64,000 nt of DNA, taken from JAUWGC01 sp963753055. GTDB taxonomy: Bacteria; Bacteroidota; Bacteroidia; Bacteroidales; B18-G4. This document shows positions 17,554 through 27,747 of this stretch, piece by piece (position 1 is the first letter of the stretch; each line of letters begins with the position of its first letter). The position numbers were made by a program, and so were the translations under genes. Location: NCBI GenBank assembly GCA_963753055.1, contig CAVWAP010000001.1, forward strand, positions 496,001-560,000, given 5' to 3'. Under the pieces are notes generated by a model. The model searched no databases and had not been told where the DNA came from. It saw nothing but the letters and a program-made list of their open reading frames with translations.

Positions 17554-18672
17554 TTATTTTATTTTCCGCTTCTTGAGCTTTAGTAATCTGCCAAATTTTA
17601 GTGCCTGTGCTTTCTGTGCTTTACTTCGTTCAATCCCAATAAACAATGCCAGAGGTTTGTAATTTTTTGAATGGTCAAGGACGATCTTCAACATGGCCAT
17701 GATGGGAACAACGACAAACATACCTATAACTCCCCAGATCAAACCACCGATAATGATGATCAGTATGGTGAAAAAGGGATTTAAGCTTACATAACTACCT
17801 GTAATATTGGGCGTTAGAATGTTATTCTCAATAAACTGGATAATAACAAACAAAACAAGTACCATTAATGCCAGCTGAGGGGACTCTCCTGAAAGGATGG
17901 CAAAAGTAAAAGGAAGGCTAGCCCCTATCCATGTGCCGAAATATGGAATAAAGTTAAACATTGCCGAAAGTATTCCGAACAACAGGGCATATTTTAATCC
18001 AATGATATACAGACCTGCACTATTTAAAATACACAGGATTAAAACAACAGTAAAAATCCCTCCAATATATCTGGGAGTAATTCTTTTGATTTCCTTAATG
18101 ATTTTATCAGTAACAGAAACCTTCTCTTCAGGGACAGACATTATGATAAAATCATATACCCTGTCTCTGTAAAAAAGCAGGTAGAATATGAAAACAGGCA
18201 AAATACCCATTTTAAAAATAGTATTGGCCGTTGCATTGAATAGCGAGCTTGTAAATTGACTGCCGGCCTGGAATAAACTTCCAGTTATGTCTTTCAGGAA
18301 TTTTTTCTGATCATGAATGGATATGTCCAGACTGTTATAGACGTATTCAGCCATTTTGTCAATATTGATATTGGCCTGTGCTTTCAGTGCAGGTAAATCA
18401 GCCAATAAACTTTGTGCATTTCTTAAGATCAGATGCAAGACTATTGTTAAAATACTGATCAGTAGTAAAACTCCAATGAATGTTGCAACCACCCGCGGTA
18501 TCTTACGGCGTTCTAAAAATTTTGTAAGCGGGTACAACATAAAAGCAAACATGATACCCAAAAAAAGCGGGCTGAGTATCTGTTTGGCTTCAATTAGAAT
18601 GTAAAACAACAATACTGAAAAGAACAGTATATATGTTAACTTGATGATAACTGGGTATTGCTGTCGCATCAA
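17554..18672 (-). CDS. AI-2E family (UPF0118) membrane transporter
   Basis: A 372-residue polytopic inner-membrane protein with about eight hydrophobic segments. These include two near the N-terminus (residues 8-60), one near 70-85, a loop, then segments from about 155 onwards. The conserved PLFLGIMFAFMLYPLTKF and the late glycine/proline-rich GGLIWGVIGMFVVVPIMAM block mark the AI-2E exporter family. Members export autoinducer-2 or move Na+/H+, so the substrate cannot be deduced. The Lys/Arg-rich C-terminus (LKLKKRKIK) is cytoplasmic. It lies in the minus-strand run upstream of the RlmL-like gene. Confidence 0.85.
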   Translation of the reverse strand: MMRQQYPVIIKLTYILFFSVLLFYILIEAKQILSPLFLGIMFAFMLYPLTKFLERRKIPRVVATFIGVLLLISILTIVLHLILRNAQSLLADLPALKAQANINIDKMAEYVYNSLDISIHDQKKFLKDITGSLFQAGSQFTSSLFNATANTIFKMGILPVFIFYLLFYRDRVYDFIIMSVPEEKVSVTDKIIKEIKRITPRYIGGIFTVVLILCILNSAGLYIIGLKYALLFGILSAMFNFIPYFGTWIGASLPFTFAILSGESPQLALMVLVLFVIIQFIENNILTPNITGSYVSLNPFFTILIIIIGGLIWGVIGMFVVVPIMAMLKIVLDHSKNYKPLALFIGIERSKAQKAQALKFGRLLKLKKRKIK

Positions 18673-18735
18673 AAGTTTAATTTACATTTTAAAAAAGTCG
18701 CTAAAGGGAATTAAAGATAATAAATAATCAGCTTA

Positions 18736-19569
18736 TTATAGTTGGACTTCATCAATGAATATTTTATCAAGCTGCTGGTATTCATCGTTTTTCTCATGAC
18801 GGATTAATTCCAGTAAACTTGAATAAACATCCGGTAATTCAATATTATTATGGTATTTTGAAAGGTACCCCATAAGAAAATATTCTGCGGTTAGCTTATC
18901 GTGCCATGCACCAAGCAATTGGCCAATTTCGGAAAGCCGCTCAGCATTAATGTTTAAATGACCTTCGAGAGGGAGTTCATTGTTTAATATGTTGTTAAGG
19001 TATTGCAAATCCTTCATGCACCGGCGAATGTTATGAAAACGATGTTCGCCATCTTGCTGATGGTAAGCTGTGTAAATATCTGTACATTTAGCAATCAGAA
19101 GGCTCCTGGCAATATTTTCCAGATCTTCCTGATCGGTCCGTTGCATAATTGAGGAGCATTTTTCACCCAGATCATTGAAAAAATCAGTCTGGAATCTATC
19201 CAACGATTCCAGGTATTTTATTTTCCTTTTGATTATGCGTTCTTTTAGATAATTATTATACTCTTGATATGATCGACTTGTTTGCTGTATATATTTGGCT
19301 AGCAACTGGTATAGAACATGCAGATCTCTCAACCTGCCTGATTTTTTATAAAAGTTATTGAAATGCTGGTATTCTTTTTTAGCTATCAGGCTACCATCTG
19401 ACAGTTGTTCTAGAAATTGGAGTAATATTTTTAAGCGCTTGAAACTGACACGCATGTCATGGATAGGCTCAATAATATTTTCACTCCTGGATAAATTAAG
19501 ATTCTCCAGGATCAGCTCCGTGTGCTTTGTATAATATTGCGTAACCGGGGATATCATTTTAGCGGTCAA
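18736..19569 (-). CDS. CHAD domain protein
   Basis: A 277-residue all-helical protein. The conserved N-terminal helix IHDMRVSFKRLK (about residues 36-47) and KKSGRLRDLHVL (about 74-85) identify a CHAD domain, whose basic residues line a pocket known in other bacteria to bind polyphosphate. The remaining sequence is rich in Lys, His, Tyr and Arg helices, as expected. An alternative start at 19557 (MISPV) is possible. It is not next to ppk1 (14 kb away), but both occur in this segment. It is the first gene of the minus-strand run toward priA. Confidence 0.85.
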   Translation of the reverse strand: MTAKMISPVTQYYTKHTELILENLNLSRSENIIEPIHDMRVSFKRLKILLQFLEQLSDGSLIAKKEYQHFNNFYKKSGRLRDLHVLYQLLAKYIQQTSRSYQEYNNYLKERIIKRKIKYLESLDRFQTDFFNDLGEKCSSIMQRTDQEDLENIARSLLIAKCTDIYTAYHQQDGEHRFHNIRRCMKDLQYLNNILNNELPLEGHLNINAERLSEIGQLLGAWHDKLTAEYFLMGYLSKYHNNIELPDVYSSLLELIRHEKNDEYQQLDKIFIDEVQL

Positions 19570-19796
19570 AAATTAAAAGACGCATCATAAAATATAGAAA
19601 ATGTTTGATGAAGTCAAGTTTTACAACTAATTTCAGGCGTTCGCTGGCGGACTATTACTGTACGTTTTGGGATATAATTTTTTATTGCAGCTGACAACAT
19701 CTCATGTACAGGGCTCTACAAATAATAGAATTTCAAGCTGTTGCATTTTATAGCATAGTTTTTGTGAAGTATTAGCCAATAAAATAAAAGCATCTT

Positions 19797-21275
19797 ATGT
19801 TTAAATGGTTCCTCACACATCTTTGGAAAGAAGCAACCAGGTCTACTAATTTTTCAAAGAACCTGGCATTAAATATTACAATGGGGTTCTTCTTGTTTCT
19901 TTCATTAATTTATGTATTGATGATAGGTCTGTTCCTGGGAAAGATACTGCCCAAAGTCTATCCTGATCTCAACCCGGTTTGGGTATTTAACAGCGCACTT
20001 TTCTACTACATTGCGATCGACCTGCTACTGCGTTTCCTCATTCAGGGGCTTCCCCGCCTGAATGTTGAAACCTATCTTCACTTACCGATTAAGAAAAGTA
20101 CGATCATTACTTTTATGGTTACCAAAACAAAGCTCAATTTTCTGAATTTCATTCCTTTGCTGATAATCATTCCATTCACTTTCAGGGTCGTATCAATAAA
20201 TTTTGAACCTGTTCAGACAATTATCTGGTTCATTACTATGTTGTTTGTCATCATGGGCAACAATTTCTTTGGTACTTATATTAAAAGGTTATTAGCCACA
20301 AAGCCTGGTTTTGTAGGAGGGTTTGGATTGGTGATTATATCCCTGATTTTGCTTGACTATTTTGACGTATTGTCCCTGTCACTCGCTTCTGCAGAAGTTT
20401 TTGGTTCCGTCTTATCAAATCCCTTGCTTGTCTTATTCCCATTCGCTTATATGATGGGAGCATACCTATTACATTATGATTATTTAAGAAGAAGATTGTA
20501 CTCTGAAGAGATTGATACCAGGAAGACCCAGCGTGTAGATGCCATCTCCCGGATAAAGTATTTCAAGAGTCTTGGTTATTTTGGAACATTGCTTTCAATA
20601 GACCTGAAATTAATATGGCGGCATAAGCGAACACGAACAGTCATATACATGGCGCCAATGTTTTTACTATATGGCTTTGTGTTTTATCCCCAGGAAATCT
20701 ATATGAATATGACCGGTATGCTAATATTTGTTGGCATATTTATGACAGGGGGTATGATGATCAATTATGGTAATTATGCCATGGCCTATGAAAGTAATTA
20801 TTTTGATTCCCTGCTGGCCAACAACTTTGATTTCAAGCAGTATTTCAGGATGAAGTATATTAACTCAGTTCTGATTTGCTGTGTTTGCTACATACTCACC
20901 ATCCCATATGTGTTTTTTGATTCAGAAATCCTGTTGATCAACACCGCAGCATTTCTGTTTAATATCGGAGTAATTTCTTTTACCTTGCTGTTCATTGCAA
21001 CATTCAACAAAAAAAGGATGGAAATGAATAAAGGAGCAGCTTTTAATTACCAGGGAATGGGTGCTACTAACTGGTTAGCAATGTTTCCGGCATTCCTGCT
21101 TCCAATTATTATTTATTGGCCATTCTCTGCTGCTGGTATGCCATATACGGGACTGATCTTTATTGGCATTCTCGGATTGATAGGACTACTTTTTAACAGG
21201 ACCTTCACAAATATTATTTACAAGAATTTCTTAAAGCGAAAGTATATTATGGCAGATGGATTTCGGGAAAAATAA
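19797..21275 (+). CDS. ABC exporter membrane subunit, DUF5687-like
   Basis: A 492-residue polytopic membrane protein with about eleven hydrophobic segments, beginning with an amphipathic N-terminus (MFKWFLTHLWKEATRS). It resembles the DUF5687 permeases of Bacteroidota, which pair with a single ABC ATPase. The partner ATPase follows 30 bases downstream. The substrate is unknown. A non-coding stretch of about 225 bases precedes it, with no clear promoter consensus apart from an imperfect TAGTTTTTG. Confidence 0.78.
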   Translation: MFKWFLTHLWKEATRSTNFSKNLALNITMGFFLFLSLIYVLMIGLFLGKILPKVYPDLNPVWVFNSALFYYIAIDLLLRFLIQGLPRLNVETYLHLPIKKSTIITFMVTKTKLNFLNFIPLLIIIPFTFRVVSINFEPVQTIIWFITMLFVIMGNNFFGTYIKRLLATKPGFVGGFGLVIISLILLDYFDVLSLSLASAEVFGSVLSNPLLVLFPFAYMMGAYLLHYDYLRRRLYSEEIDTRKTQRVDAISRIKYFKSLGYFGTLLSIDLKLIWRHKRTRTVIYMAPMFLLYGFVFYPQEIYMNMTGMLIFVGIFMTGGMMINYGNYAMAYESNYFDSLLANNFDFKQYFRMKYINSVLICCVCYILTIPYVFFDSEILLINTAAFLFNIGVISFTLLFIATFNKKRMEMNKGAAFNYQGMGATNWLAMFPAFLLPIIIYWPFSAAGMPYTGLIFIGILGLIGLLFNRTFTNIIYKNFLKRKYIMADGFREK

Positions 21276-21305
21276 ATTAAAACATTTTATTAAAGTCATT
21301 TATTT

Positions 21306-22001
21306 ATGATTGAAGCTAAAGAGTTAACCAAAGCATACCAGGGGAATACAGTACTGAATATTCCCCAATTATTAATACCAAAAGGAGAAAGTTTCGGATT
21401 GGTAGGAAACAATGGGGCAGGGAAAACTACTTTTTTCAGGCTGGCCCTTGACCTGATTCGTGCCAATACTGGTAATGTATTTTCAAATGGCAATGATGTC
21501 AGCAAGACTTATGAGTGGAAACACTATACAGGATCCTTTCTTGATGAAGGGTTTCTGATCGACTTCCTTACACCGGAAGAGTATTTTGAATTCCTTGCTG
21601 ACATTAATAATCTCACAAGCGGGGATATTGATGAGTTCTATAAGGGCTTTGAAGAATTCTTTAACGACGAGGTGCTTGGAAAACAAAAATATATTCGTGA
21701 CCTGTCCAGTGGTAATCAGCAGAAAGTAGGTGTGGCTGCAGCCTTTATGGCAAAACCTGATGTGTTGATCCTGGATGAGCCATTTAATTCACTGGACCCT
21801 TCTACGCAAATCCGGCTTACTAACTTACTTAATGAGTTAAAAAAAGATAAACAAATTACCATGCTCATCTCCAGCCACGACCTTACCCATGTAACTGAAG
21901 TTTGCGACCGCATTGTGATCCTGGAGAAAGGAGATATAGTCCATGATCTTAAGACGACAGGAACAACCCTGAAAGACCTGGAAGCCTATTTTGCAGTCTA
22001 G
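21306..22001 (+). CDS. ABC transporter ATP-binding protein
   Basis: A 231-residue ATPase with all nucleotide-binding motifs: Walker A GNNGAGKTT (about residue 37), signature LSSGNQQKVG (about 136), Walker B VLILDEPFN (about 157) and the switch His in ISSHDLTH (about 190). It energises the DUF5687-like permease encoded directly upstream. The last bases overlap the possible start of the DUF5686 gene, so all three may be co-expressed. Confidence 0.93.
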   Translation: MIEAKELTKAYQGNTVLNIPQLLIPKGESFGLVGNNGAGKTTFFRLALDLIRANTGNVFSNGNDVSKTYEWKHYTGSFLDEGFLIDFLTPEEYFEFLADINNLTSGDIDEFYKGFEEFFNDEVLGKQKYIRDLSSGNQQKVGVAAAFMAKPDVLILDEPFNSLDPSTQIRLTNLLNELKKDKQITMLISSHDLTHVTEVCDRIVILEKGDIVHDLKTTGTTLKDLEAYFAV

Positions 22002-24468
22002 GTTTAAGTTACTTTCTTACCTTTGTTTGGTGCTGTTCCGAAAAGTCATATTGGTGATTTCCCTGCTGTTATTGGCTTCTCACCTGATAGCCCAGGATTA
22101 TTCTGTCAAAGGAAAAGTCCTGGATACGGTTACCCGGGAGCCGCTTGCTTTTGTCAATATTCTGATCAATAATGGCAAATATGGCGGGACAACCGATATT
22201 GATGGGAATTTCAAGCTGAAATTCGCATCAAAGATTACTTCCCTTAAATTCAGTTATGTAGGATATAAAACCAGGGTTATTGCAATTGAAAGAAATCATC
22301 AGGAAATAACTGTTTTACTTAAAAGAATAAAGGTTCAGCTGGATGAGGTAGTTATAGTGCCGGGAATAAACCCGGCTCACAGGATCATAAACAATGTGAT
22401 TGAAAACAGGGACAACAATAACCCTGAAAAGCTTAAGTCATTTTCCTACACTTCTTATGATAAGATGATATTTACTGTGAATGCAGATTCCTTGCTTCAG
22501 GTTGATACAGCTTTATTGGAAGGTAGTGCGAAAGAGCTGGTTGAGTTTTTTGGTGAGAAGGACCTGTTCATTATGGAGACTGTGTCGGAGAGGAGGTTCT
22601 TGTATCCGGACAGGGATTTCGAAAAAGTAATTGCCACCCGCGTTGCAGGCTTCAAGGATCCTATTTTTGTATTTCTGATCTCACAGATGCAGTCCACATC
22701 TTTTTATGAAGATCTTATTCGAATAGCTGGCAGATCCTATGTAAATCCAATATCCAATGGGAGCCTGAATAAATATATTTTTATTCTGGAGGATACGGCT
22801 TATACAGAAAGGAATGATACTGTATTCATTGTTTCCTTCAGTCCAAAACGCAATACAAATTTCGATGGATTAAGTGGGATATTGTCTATCAATACCCATG
22901 GCTGGGCTATACAAAATGTAAGGGCCGAGCCAGCTAAACTAAGCAAGGGCTTCAATATTAAGATTCAGCAACTTTATAAGCTTATCGATGAAGAGCATTG
23001 GTTTCCGGTGCAGCTCAATACCGATATCATTATTGGGAATGCTGAAATCAGGGCCGGTGAGGAGAGCTATAATATGATCGGAATAGGAAAAAGCTATATA
23101 CAGGATATCGTATTAAACCCTGACCTTGTAAAGAGAAAGCTGGGGGTGCTGGGAGTAGATGTTGAACCTGGCGCTTATAGCAGAAGTGATGAGTTCTGGT
23201 CTGGTTATCGCAACGACAGCCTGACAGAAAGGAATGAAAAAACCTATTCTTTCATGGATAGTATCGGTAAAGAATATCATTTTGACAGATATGCTAAGAC
23301 ATACGAAACACTGATCAGTGGTAAAATACCATGGGGGTTTGTCGATTTTGATATCAATAAATTCTTCAGGTATAACGATTATGAAGGGTTTTTCCTTGGA
23401 TTAGGTTTGCATACCAACGACCGGCTTTCCAGAACTGTAAAATTTGGAGGTTACTGGGGCTATGGTTTTCGGGATAAAAGAGCCAAATATGGTGCTGATA
23501 TAGGTTTAAATATCATCCGGAACCAGGAGTTAACCCTGAACCTCATGTATAGGAATGATGTGACTGAAAGCGGGGGAGTAAAGTTTTTCGATGATAAACC
23601 CGGCGCATTTAAAGAAAAGAACTTCAGACAATTCCTGATTCAGCGGCAGAACAATACACTTTCATATGGAATAAGTCTTGGAGTCAGGGCATTCAAGTAT
23701 TTTAAATTCAATGTTGGGATGTCAATCAACCGTAAAATGGCATTTAAGGATTATGCTTATGGAGTGGTTGAAAATGGCGTTGCCCACTTGATGAATGAGT
23801 TCAATTTTACTGATTTAATGGTAGGTTTCAGGTATGCCTTCAGGGAGAAATTCATTCGCACCACCAATACCAGGGTTTCGATGGGAACCAAATACCCTGT
23901 CTTATGGGTTCAATATACACATGGTTTCAACAATATCTTGAAGGGGGAGTTTGAATACAACAGGATAGATGTGAAGATTGAAGAGACATTTTACACAAAA
24001 TACCTTGGTGAAACAAAGCTGCAGCTCAGACTGGGCTATATTGATGGCAACCTACCATATTGCAATCTGTATAATGGCAATGGCAGCTGGCGAAAATTTA
24101 CAATCTTTGCGCCCAACAGCTTTGCCACTATGCGCATGAATGAGTTCCTTTCCAACCGATACCTGGCACTATATTTTGATCATAGCTTCGAGAAACTACT
24201 AATCCAGAAGAAATATTTTTCTCCGGTATTTATTATATCAACCAACCTGGCTTTCGGTGCCCTGAATAATAAAGATCAGCATTTTAATGAGTCATTCAAA
24301 ACCATGGAATTAGGATATTATGAATCTGGCCTCAGGATTAACCGCTTGCTGAATCTCCCATATATTAATTTTGGCGTAGCTGCATACTATCGCTACGGCC
24401 CATACTCATTTGAAAAAACCATAGATAATTTCGGATTCAAGTTCACGCTTGTCTATGGCTTCAACTAG
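21991..24468 (+). CDS. DUF5686 outer-membrane protein with carboxypeptidase-regulatory-like domain
   Basis: An up to 825-residue exported protein. A signal peptide ends near LIAQ (about residue 35). A CarboxypepD_reg-like beta-sandwich (VKGKVLDTVTREPLAFVNIL...GYKTRVIAI, about 38-105) follows, then DUF5686 and a long C-terminal region of alternating beta strands ending in Phe-Asn, consistent with an outer-membrane barrel. The family is common in Bacteroidota and functionally unclear. The start is uncertain. No ATG precedes the signal peptide; TTG at 21991 overlaps the ABC gene, and GTG at 22030 is an alternative. A TACCTTTG word at 22018-22025 could be a promoter favouring a later start. The stop codon overlaps the stop of the convergent AEC gene. 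Confidence 0.82.
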   Translation: MQSRFKLLSYLCLVLFRKVILVISLLLLASHLIAQDYSVKGKVLDTVTREPLAFVNILINNGKYGGTTDIDGNFKLKFASKITSLKFSYVGYKTRVIAIERNHQEITVLLKRIKVQLDEVVIVPGINPAHRIINNVIENRDNNNPEKLKSFSYTSYDKMIFTVNADSLLQVDTALLEGSAKELVEFFGEKDLFIMETVSERRFLYPDRDFEKVIATRVAGFKDPIFVFLISQMQSTSFYEDLIRIAGRSYVNPISNGSLNKYIFILEDTAYTERNDTVFIVSFSPKRNTNFDGLSGILSINTHGWAIQNVRAEPAKLSKGFNIKIQQLYKLIDEEHWFPVQLNTDIIIGNAEIRAGEESYNMIGIGKSYIQDIVLNPDLVKRKLGVLGVDVEPGAYSRSDEFWSGYRNDSLTERNEKTYSFMDSIGKEYHFDRYAKTYETLISGKIPWGFVDFDINKFFRYNDYEGFFLGLGLHTNDRLSRTVKFGGYWGYGFRDKRAKYGADIGLNIIRNQELTLNLMYRNDVTESGGVKFFDDKPGAFKEKNFRQFLIQRQNNTLSYGISLGVRAFKYFKFNVGMSINRKMAFKDYAYGVVENGVAHLMNEFNFTDLMVGFRYAFREKFIRTTNTRVSMGTKYPVLWVQYTHGFNNILKGEFEYNRIDVKIEETFYTKYLGETKLQLRLGYIDGNLPYCNLYNGNGSWRKFTIFAPNSFATMRMNEFLSNRYLALYFDHSFEKLLIQKKYFSPVFIISTNLAFGALNNKDQHFNESFKTMELGYYESGLRINRLLNLPYINFGVAAYYRYGPYSFEKTIDNFGFKFTLVYGFN

Positions 24469-25373
24469 GCATTCCCCATAAAAAAGATAAATAGTGGGAC
24501 GTAGATGATCCCGATTACAATGGCAGTGGAAACCAGGCTGGCAGCAAACTCTCTGTCCAGGTCTTCAAGAGATGCAAATGTAATGGTGTTAAATCCAATG
24601 GGTGCTGAAGATCCAAGCAACACTATAGTCCTGGTCAGCCCCGTGAGGTTAAATAGCTCCGAAAGCATAAAACCGATTACAAGTCCGATGACCATTCGAA
24701 TTATAATTCCGGTAAAGATGGCTTTTGGGTAGATCAGCCTGGGCGTGAAATAGGCTCCAAGAGATAGCATTATCAAAGGCACTGTCGTGTCGCCTGCTAA
24801 TTTGAATGTATTATATAAAACCTGTGGCAAATGCACCTGGCTGAGATTTAAAATTATTGAAATAATGATTGCCCAGATAGGAGGTGAAGCCAGGAACTTT
24901 CGGATTAGTGTCTTTCGGTTAAGCCCATTTTTTCCGTATTTGCATGCAATGAAATAAACCCAGGTAAAAGCAAGGAATCCATTCATGAAGTCAAAGACCA
25001 GAAGCCGGGTGAGTCCTTCATCGCCGTAAGCGGCTACGACAAATGGCAGCAGGAATCCATTATTCAGGATCATAGTACCAATGATGATTACTCCTAATCG
25101 TGCATCCGGGAGTTTTAATGCTTGTCCAAGCAATGAGGACAAAACATACATCAGTACGATTATGCTTACAGTGATTATTGGCAGATACGCAAATTGCATG
25201 GTAAGCGTGATCTTGCTGAAGGAAACAACTATCAAAGCAGGTAAAGTGACATAAAAGACCAGCAGCAATAAAAAGTCACCATGCTCCACTTTCATGACTT
25301 TAAATACCTTTAGTAAGTAACCAATGAAAGCAATAAGAATGATTGGGAAAATATCAGAAAATAGTGCAGCCAT
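24465..25373 (-). CDS. AEC family transporter (auxin efflux carrier type)
   Basis: A 302-residue membrane protein with about ten hydrophobic segments in two five-segment halves, typical of the AEC/BART superfamily. Recognisable conserved features are the N-terminal FPIILIAFIGYLLK and the second-half LSLGAYF and SSAPIGFNTITFA motifs. Characterised bacterial members export or import organic acids such as malate. The substrate here is unknown. Its stop (24465-24467) shares bases with the convergent DUF5686 stop as CTAG, leaving no room for a separate terminator. Confidence 0.87.
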   Translation of the reverse strand: MAALFSDIFPIILIAFIGYLLKVFKVMKVEHGDFLLLLVFYVTLPALIVVSFSKITLTMQFAYLPIITVSIIVLMYVLSSLLGQALKLPDARLGVIIIGTMILNNGFLLPFVVAAYGDEGLTRLLVFDFMNGFLAFTWVYFIACKYGKNGLNRKTLIRKFLASPPIWAIIISIILNLSQVHLPQVLYNTFKLAGDTTVPLIMLSLGAYFTPRLIYPKAIFTGIIIRMVIGLVIGFMLSELFNLTGLTRTIVLLGSSAPIGFNTITFASLEDLDREFAASLVSTAIVIGIIYVPLFIFFMGNA

Positions 25374-25433
25374 ACTTTAAAAACTCATCATCGGTAAATG
25401 TATGGATTTTTTAGGAATGACAACACATCAGGG

Positions 25434-27209
25434 TTATTTAAAAAGGTAAAGGCTTGTCAATTCGGTAGATTCGTAAATGCCAATGAGCCACTGGTGATCA
25501 CTGTTAACAACAAATACAAAATGACTTGCATTCATATTGTCATAAACTGTTGGAAGGATATGGGCTGAGAGGAGCTTACCATTGGTACTGTACTTTTTGT
25601 AGAAGAAAAAATCCTCATGTCTTGTTACCACATATACTGTATCATCAAAGACCTTGAAATCAAGGATTGATTGTGTAAATACTTTTTTGTAATCCTTAAT
25701 ATATTTTAAAGGTTGCAGGTCCTGATTTGTATTGGACTGATAATCAGGAATATCAAAAATATTGATCGTTTGTGACGGCTTGTGCTGAGTTAGTTTTTTT
25801 ATCCCATAGATCTTACCTAAGAACTTGTCAGCATACCAATACATACCCTGGTGACTCGTAATCATCGGGCGACTGTATGAATAACCCAGGTGATGATCTT
25901 CATATTCGGATGGAAGGTTTCCGAAATAGTGCAGGAAATTTCCTTTGTTGTCATAGATGGCCATGATAGGTTTATGTTTATAAAAGGCTGGAAGGAATGG
26001 GTTATCCTCCGGCTCCACCTCACTCAGCATTTCTGTACCGCTGATTGGCCATCCTTTTGATACGGGCAGACAAATAAGTTTTCCCTGGTCAACGAACTGA
26101 GTATTAAGATGTTCAAATGTATAATTTGTGTCAGGTAAGTATTCGGGCGCAATATGCCGGACTATGGAATCATCCTCAATACTTCTGTAAAGATAGGTGC
26201 TGCGGTTGTAGTAAGCCAATTCTTCCATAGCACTATCTTCAAAGAAAATAAATGGTAATGAGCTCGTTACGATGATGGAATCATCAATAAAGGTGCTGCT
26301 GAAATACATAGTGTTAATGATATTCATCTTTTGTAGAAGCTTGTACAGGGTGTCATTAACACTTTTATGAATAAATAGCTTCTCTTCCTTTTCACCAGGT
26401 GCTATTGCTTCGACAAATGCCAGTCCTGCCCTGGATATTAAGTAGAGGTAAATTTTGTAGCTTAATTCGTCCATGAAAGAGAAATAACTCAATTCCTGGT
26501 TGAATGCAGGGAACTGTACCCGTGAAATTGGATAACCTTCCTCCTCACCTAAGACCATCTCCTTTTGTGGCTTTAAAACAGGAAGATTCAAACTATTCAC
26601 TTCAATTTTCGGGACACTGATCTGCTGGTTTTCTGAGATGACAGTCACAGGAACATGTTTTTTCATAGGTTCTGAAAATGACCTGATCCACCTGACAAAT
26701 CCTTTATTCATTTCTAATCCAAGAGTAGACTTGCCCATGATCAGATCACCTGTACCCATATTAAATTTTGTTATGTAAGGAACCTGCATCTCATCAGTAC
26801 TGAAATAGAAATTTTTAAGAAAACTAAGATCGGTGGATGCAATAGTGTGATCTGCCCTGAATTGACGCTCCATCAGGTATTTGTTAAGAGCACCAGTCTT
26901 TGGATAAAATGCCATTACTATTATCAGGGCCTCTGGTTCAGCTTTTTTCAATTCATAAATAAATGGGTTGATAACACCCTCACACCTGGAGCACTTCATT
27001 GGCGGGATCAAGATACAATATGCTGTGTCTGTTATAAAAAAGACATCCGTCAGGTTGAAAAAATCGATAACATGATTATTCGTGCCTTCAATTTGCCTGA
27101 TTTGATGAAGGTCAGTTTCAAGGATGGCTTCGTTTTTACGATTAATATCCTGGCACCATGCAAAACTGAATATGAACAGGAAAAGAATGAGAGCTGTTGA
27201 CTTTTTCAT
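25434..27209 (-). CDS. Secreted protein with thioredoxin-like and beta-propeller-like regions
   Basis: A 591-residue exported protein. The ATG at 27209 is chosen because it gives a clean signal peptide (MKKSTALILFLFIFSFAWCQ). Residues about 55-190 look like a thioredoxin-type fold, with ILIPPMKCSRCEG containing a CxxC pair and a later VPYITKFN resembling the cis-proline loop. The C-terminal about 330 residues have repeating strands with GNFLHYFGN, MYWYADK and VYVVTRHED-like blades, reminiscent of six-bladed propeller proteins of Bacteroidota. No firm family match can be given. Two small secreted cysteine-containing proteins are encoded just upstream, which suggests a functional unit. Confidence 0.6.
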   Translation of the reverse strand: MKKSTALILFLFIFSFAWCQDINRKNEAILETDLHQIRQIEGTNNHVIDFFNLTDVFFITDTAYCILIPPMKCSRCEGVINPFIYELKKAEPEALIIVMAFYPKTGALNKYLMERQFRADHTIASTDLSFLKNFYFSTDEMQVPYITKFNMGTGDLIMGKSTLGLEMNKGFVRWIRSFSEPMKKHVPVTVISENQQISVPKIEVNSLNLPVLKPQKEMVLGEEEGYPISRVQFPAFNQELSYFSFMDELSYKIYLYLISRAGLAFVEAIAPGEKEEKLFIHKSVNDTLYKLLQKMNIINTMYFSSTFIDDSIIVTSSLPFIFFEDSAMEELAYYNRSTYLYRSIEDDSIVRHIAPEYLPDTNYTFEHLNTQFVDQGKLICLPVSKGWPISGTEMLSEVEPEDNPFLPAFYKHKPIMAIYDNKGNFLHYFGNLPSEYEDHHLGYSYSRPMITSHQGMYWYADKFLGKIYGIKKLTQHKPSQTINIFDIPDYQSNTNQDLQPLKYIKDYKKVFTQSILDFKVFDDTVYVVTRHEDFFFYKKYSTNGKLLSAHILPTVYDNMNASHFVFVVNSDHQWLIGIYESTELTSLYLFK

Positions 27210-27244
27210 GATTTTGTACATATTTATAAATTTAATGAATTATT

Positions 27245-27274
27245 AGCAGGGGCATGTAAAACCATACCCCTGCT
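27245..27274. terminator. GC-rich hairpin between the small secreted gene and the thioredoxin/propeller gene
   Basis: AGCAGGGGCATG (27245-27256) pairs with CATACCCCTGCT (27263-27274) with a single mismatch and a 6-base loop. On the plus strand it is followed by TTTTT, but the neighbouring genes are on the minus strand. There it lacks a good U-tract, so it may be a partial terminator or mRNA-processing hairpin that lowers expression of the downstream gene. Confidence 0.5.
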
Positions 27275-27321
27275 TTTTGTCTGCATACCCCTTATTTGAA
27301 GTAAATATTCATTAGTGAGAA

Positions 27322-27729
27322 TTATTGAACCACTTCGACATGAATATCCGGATGATCAACGGTGATGTCCCCTCCATTAACAACAGCACATGATGAAGGA
27401 TTGATCCAGGTAATCTCCACGTTGTACATACCAATCGGTAAACCATCATCATCATAAACAACAGCATTTCCATGCAGAGGCAGGTTGGTATTTATATCAT
27501 CGTCCCAACAGCCACCATCTGTGATCCAATTCCAGAGCTCCTTCCATGTAAGGGTTATTTTGCAACACTTTTTAAATGCAAATTGCGGACAAAGTTTATA
27601 GCTTCCATTTGGTTGAATGACCGCACCTCCTTTCCCCAACTTTGTAATTGTAAGCGCACTTGATTCAATAGTAGTTATCGACAGGAAAGTGGCCATCATC
27701 AAAAAAGTAATCAGTTTTAATATTTTCAT
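27322..27729 (-). CDS. Small secreted cysteine-containing protein, paralogue 1
   Basis: A 135-residue protein with a signal peptide (about residues 1-25). I do not recognise the family. The mature part carries GKGGAVIQPNGSYKLCP (about 33-49), then KKCCKITLTW and further Cys residues (GGCWDDD, PSSCAV). The block GKGG-hydrophobic-V-x-P...CP...KC...TL is shared with the next gene upstream, so the two are tandem paralogues. They sit next to an exported CxxC protein, and the cysteines may form disulfides outside the cytoplasm. Confidence 0.7.
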   Translation of the reverse strand: MKILKLITFLMMATFLSITTIESSALTITKLGKGGAVIQPNGSYKLCPQFAFKKCCKITLTWKELWNWITDGGCWDDDINTNLPLHGNAVVYDDDGLPIGMYNVEITWINPSSCAVVNGGDITVDHPDIHVEVVQ

Positions 27730-27747
27730 GATAGATGTATTAGAGTT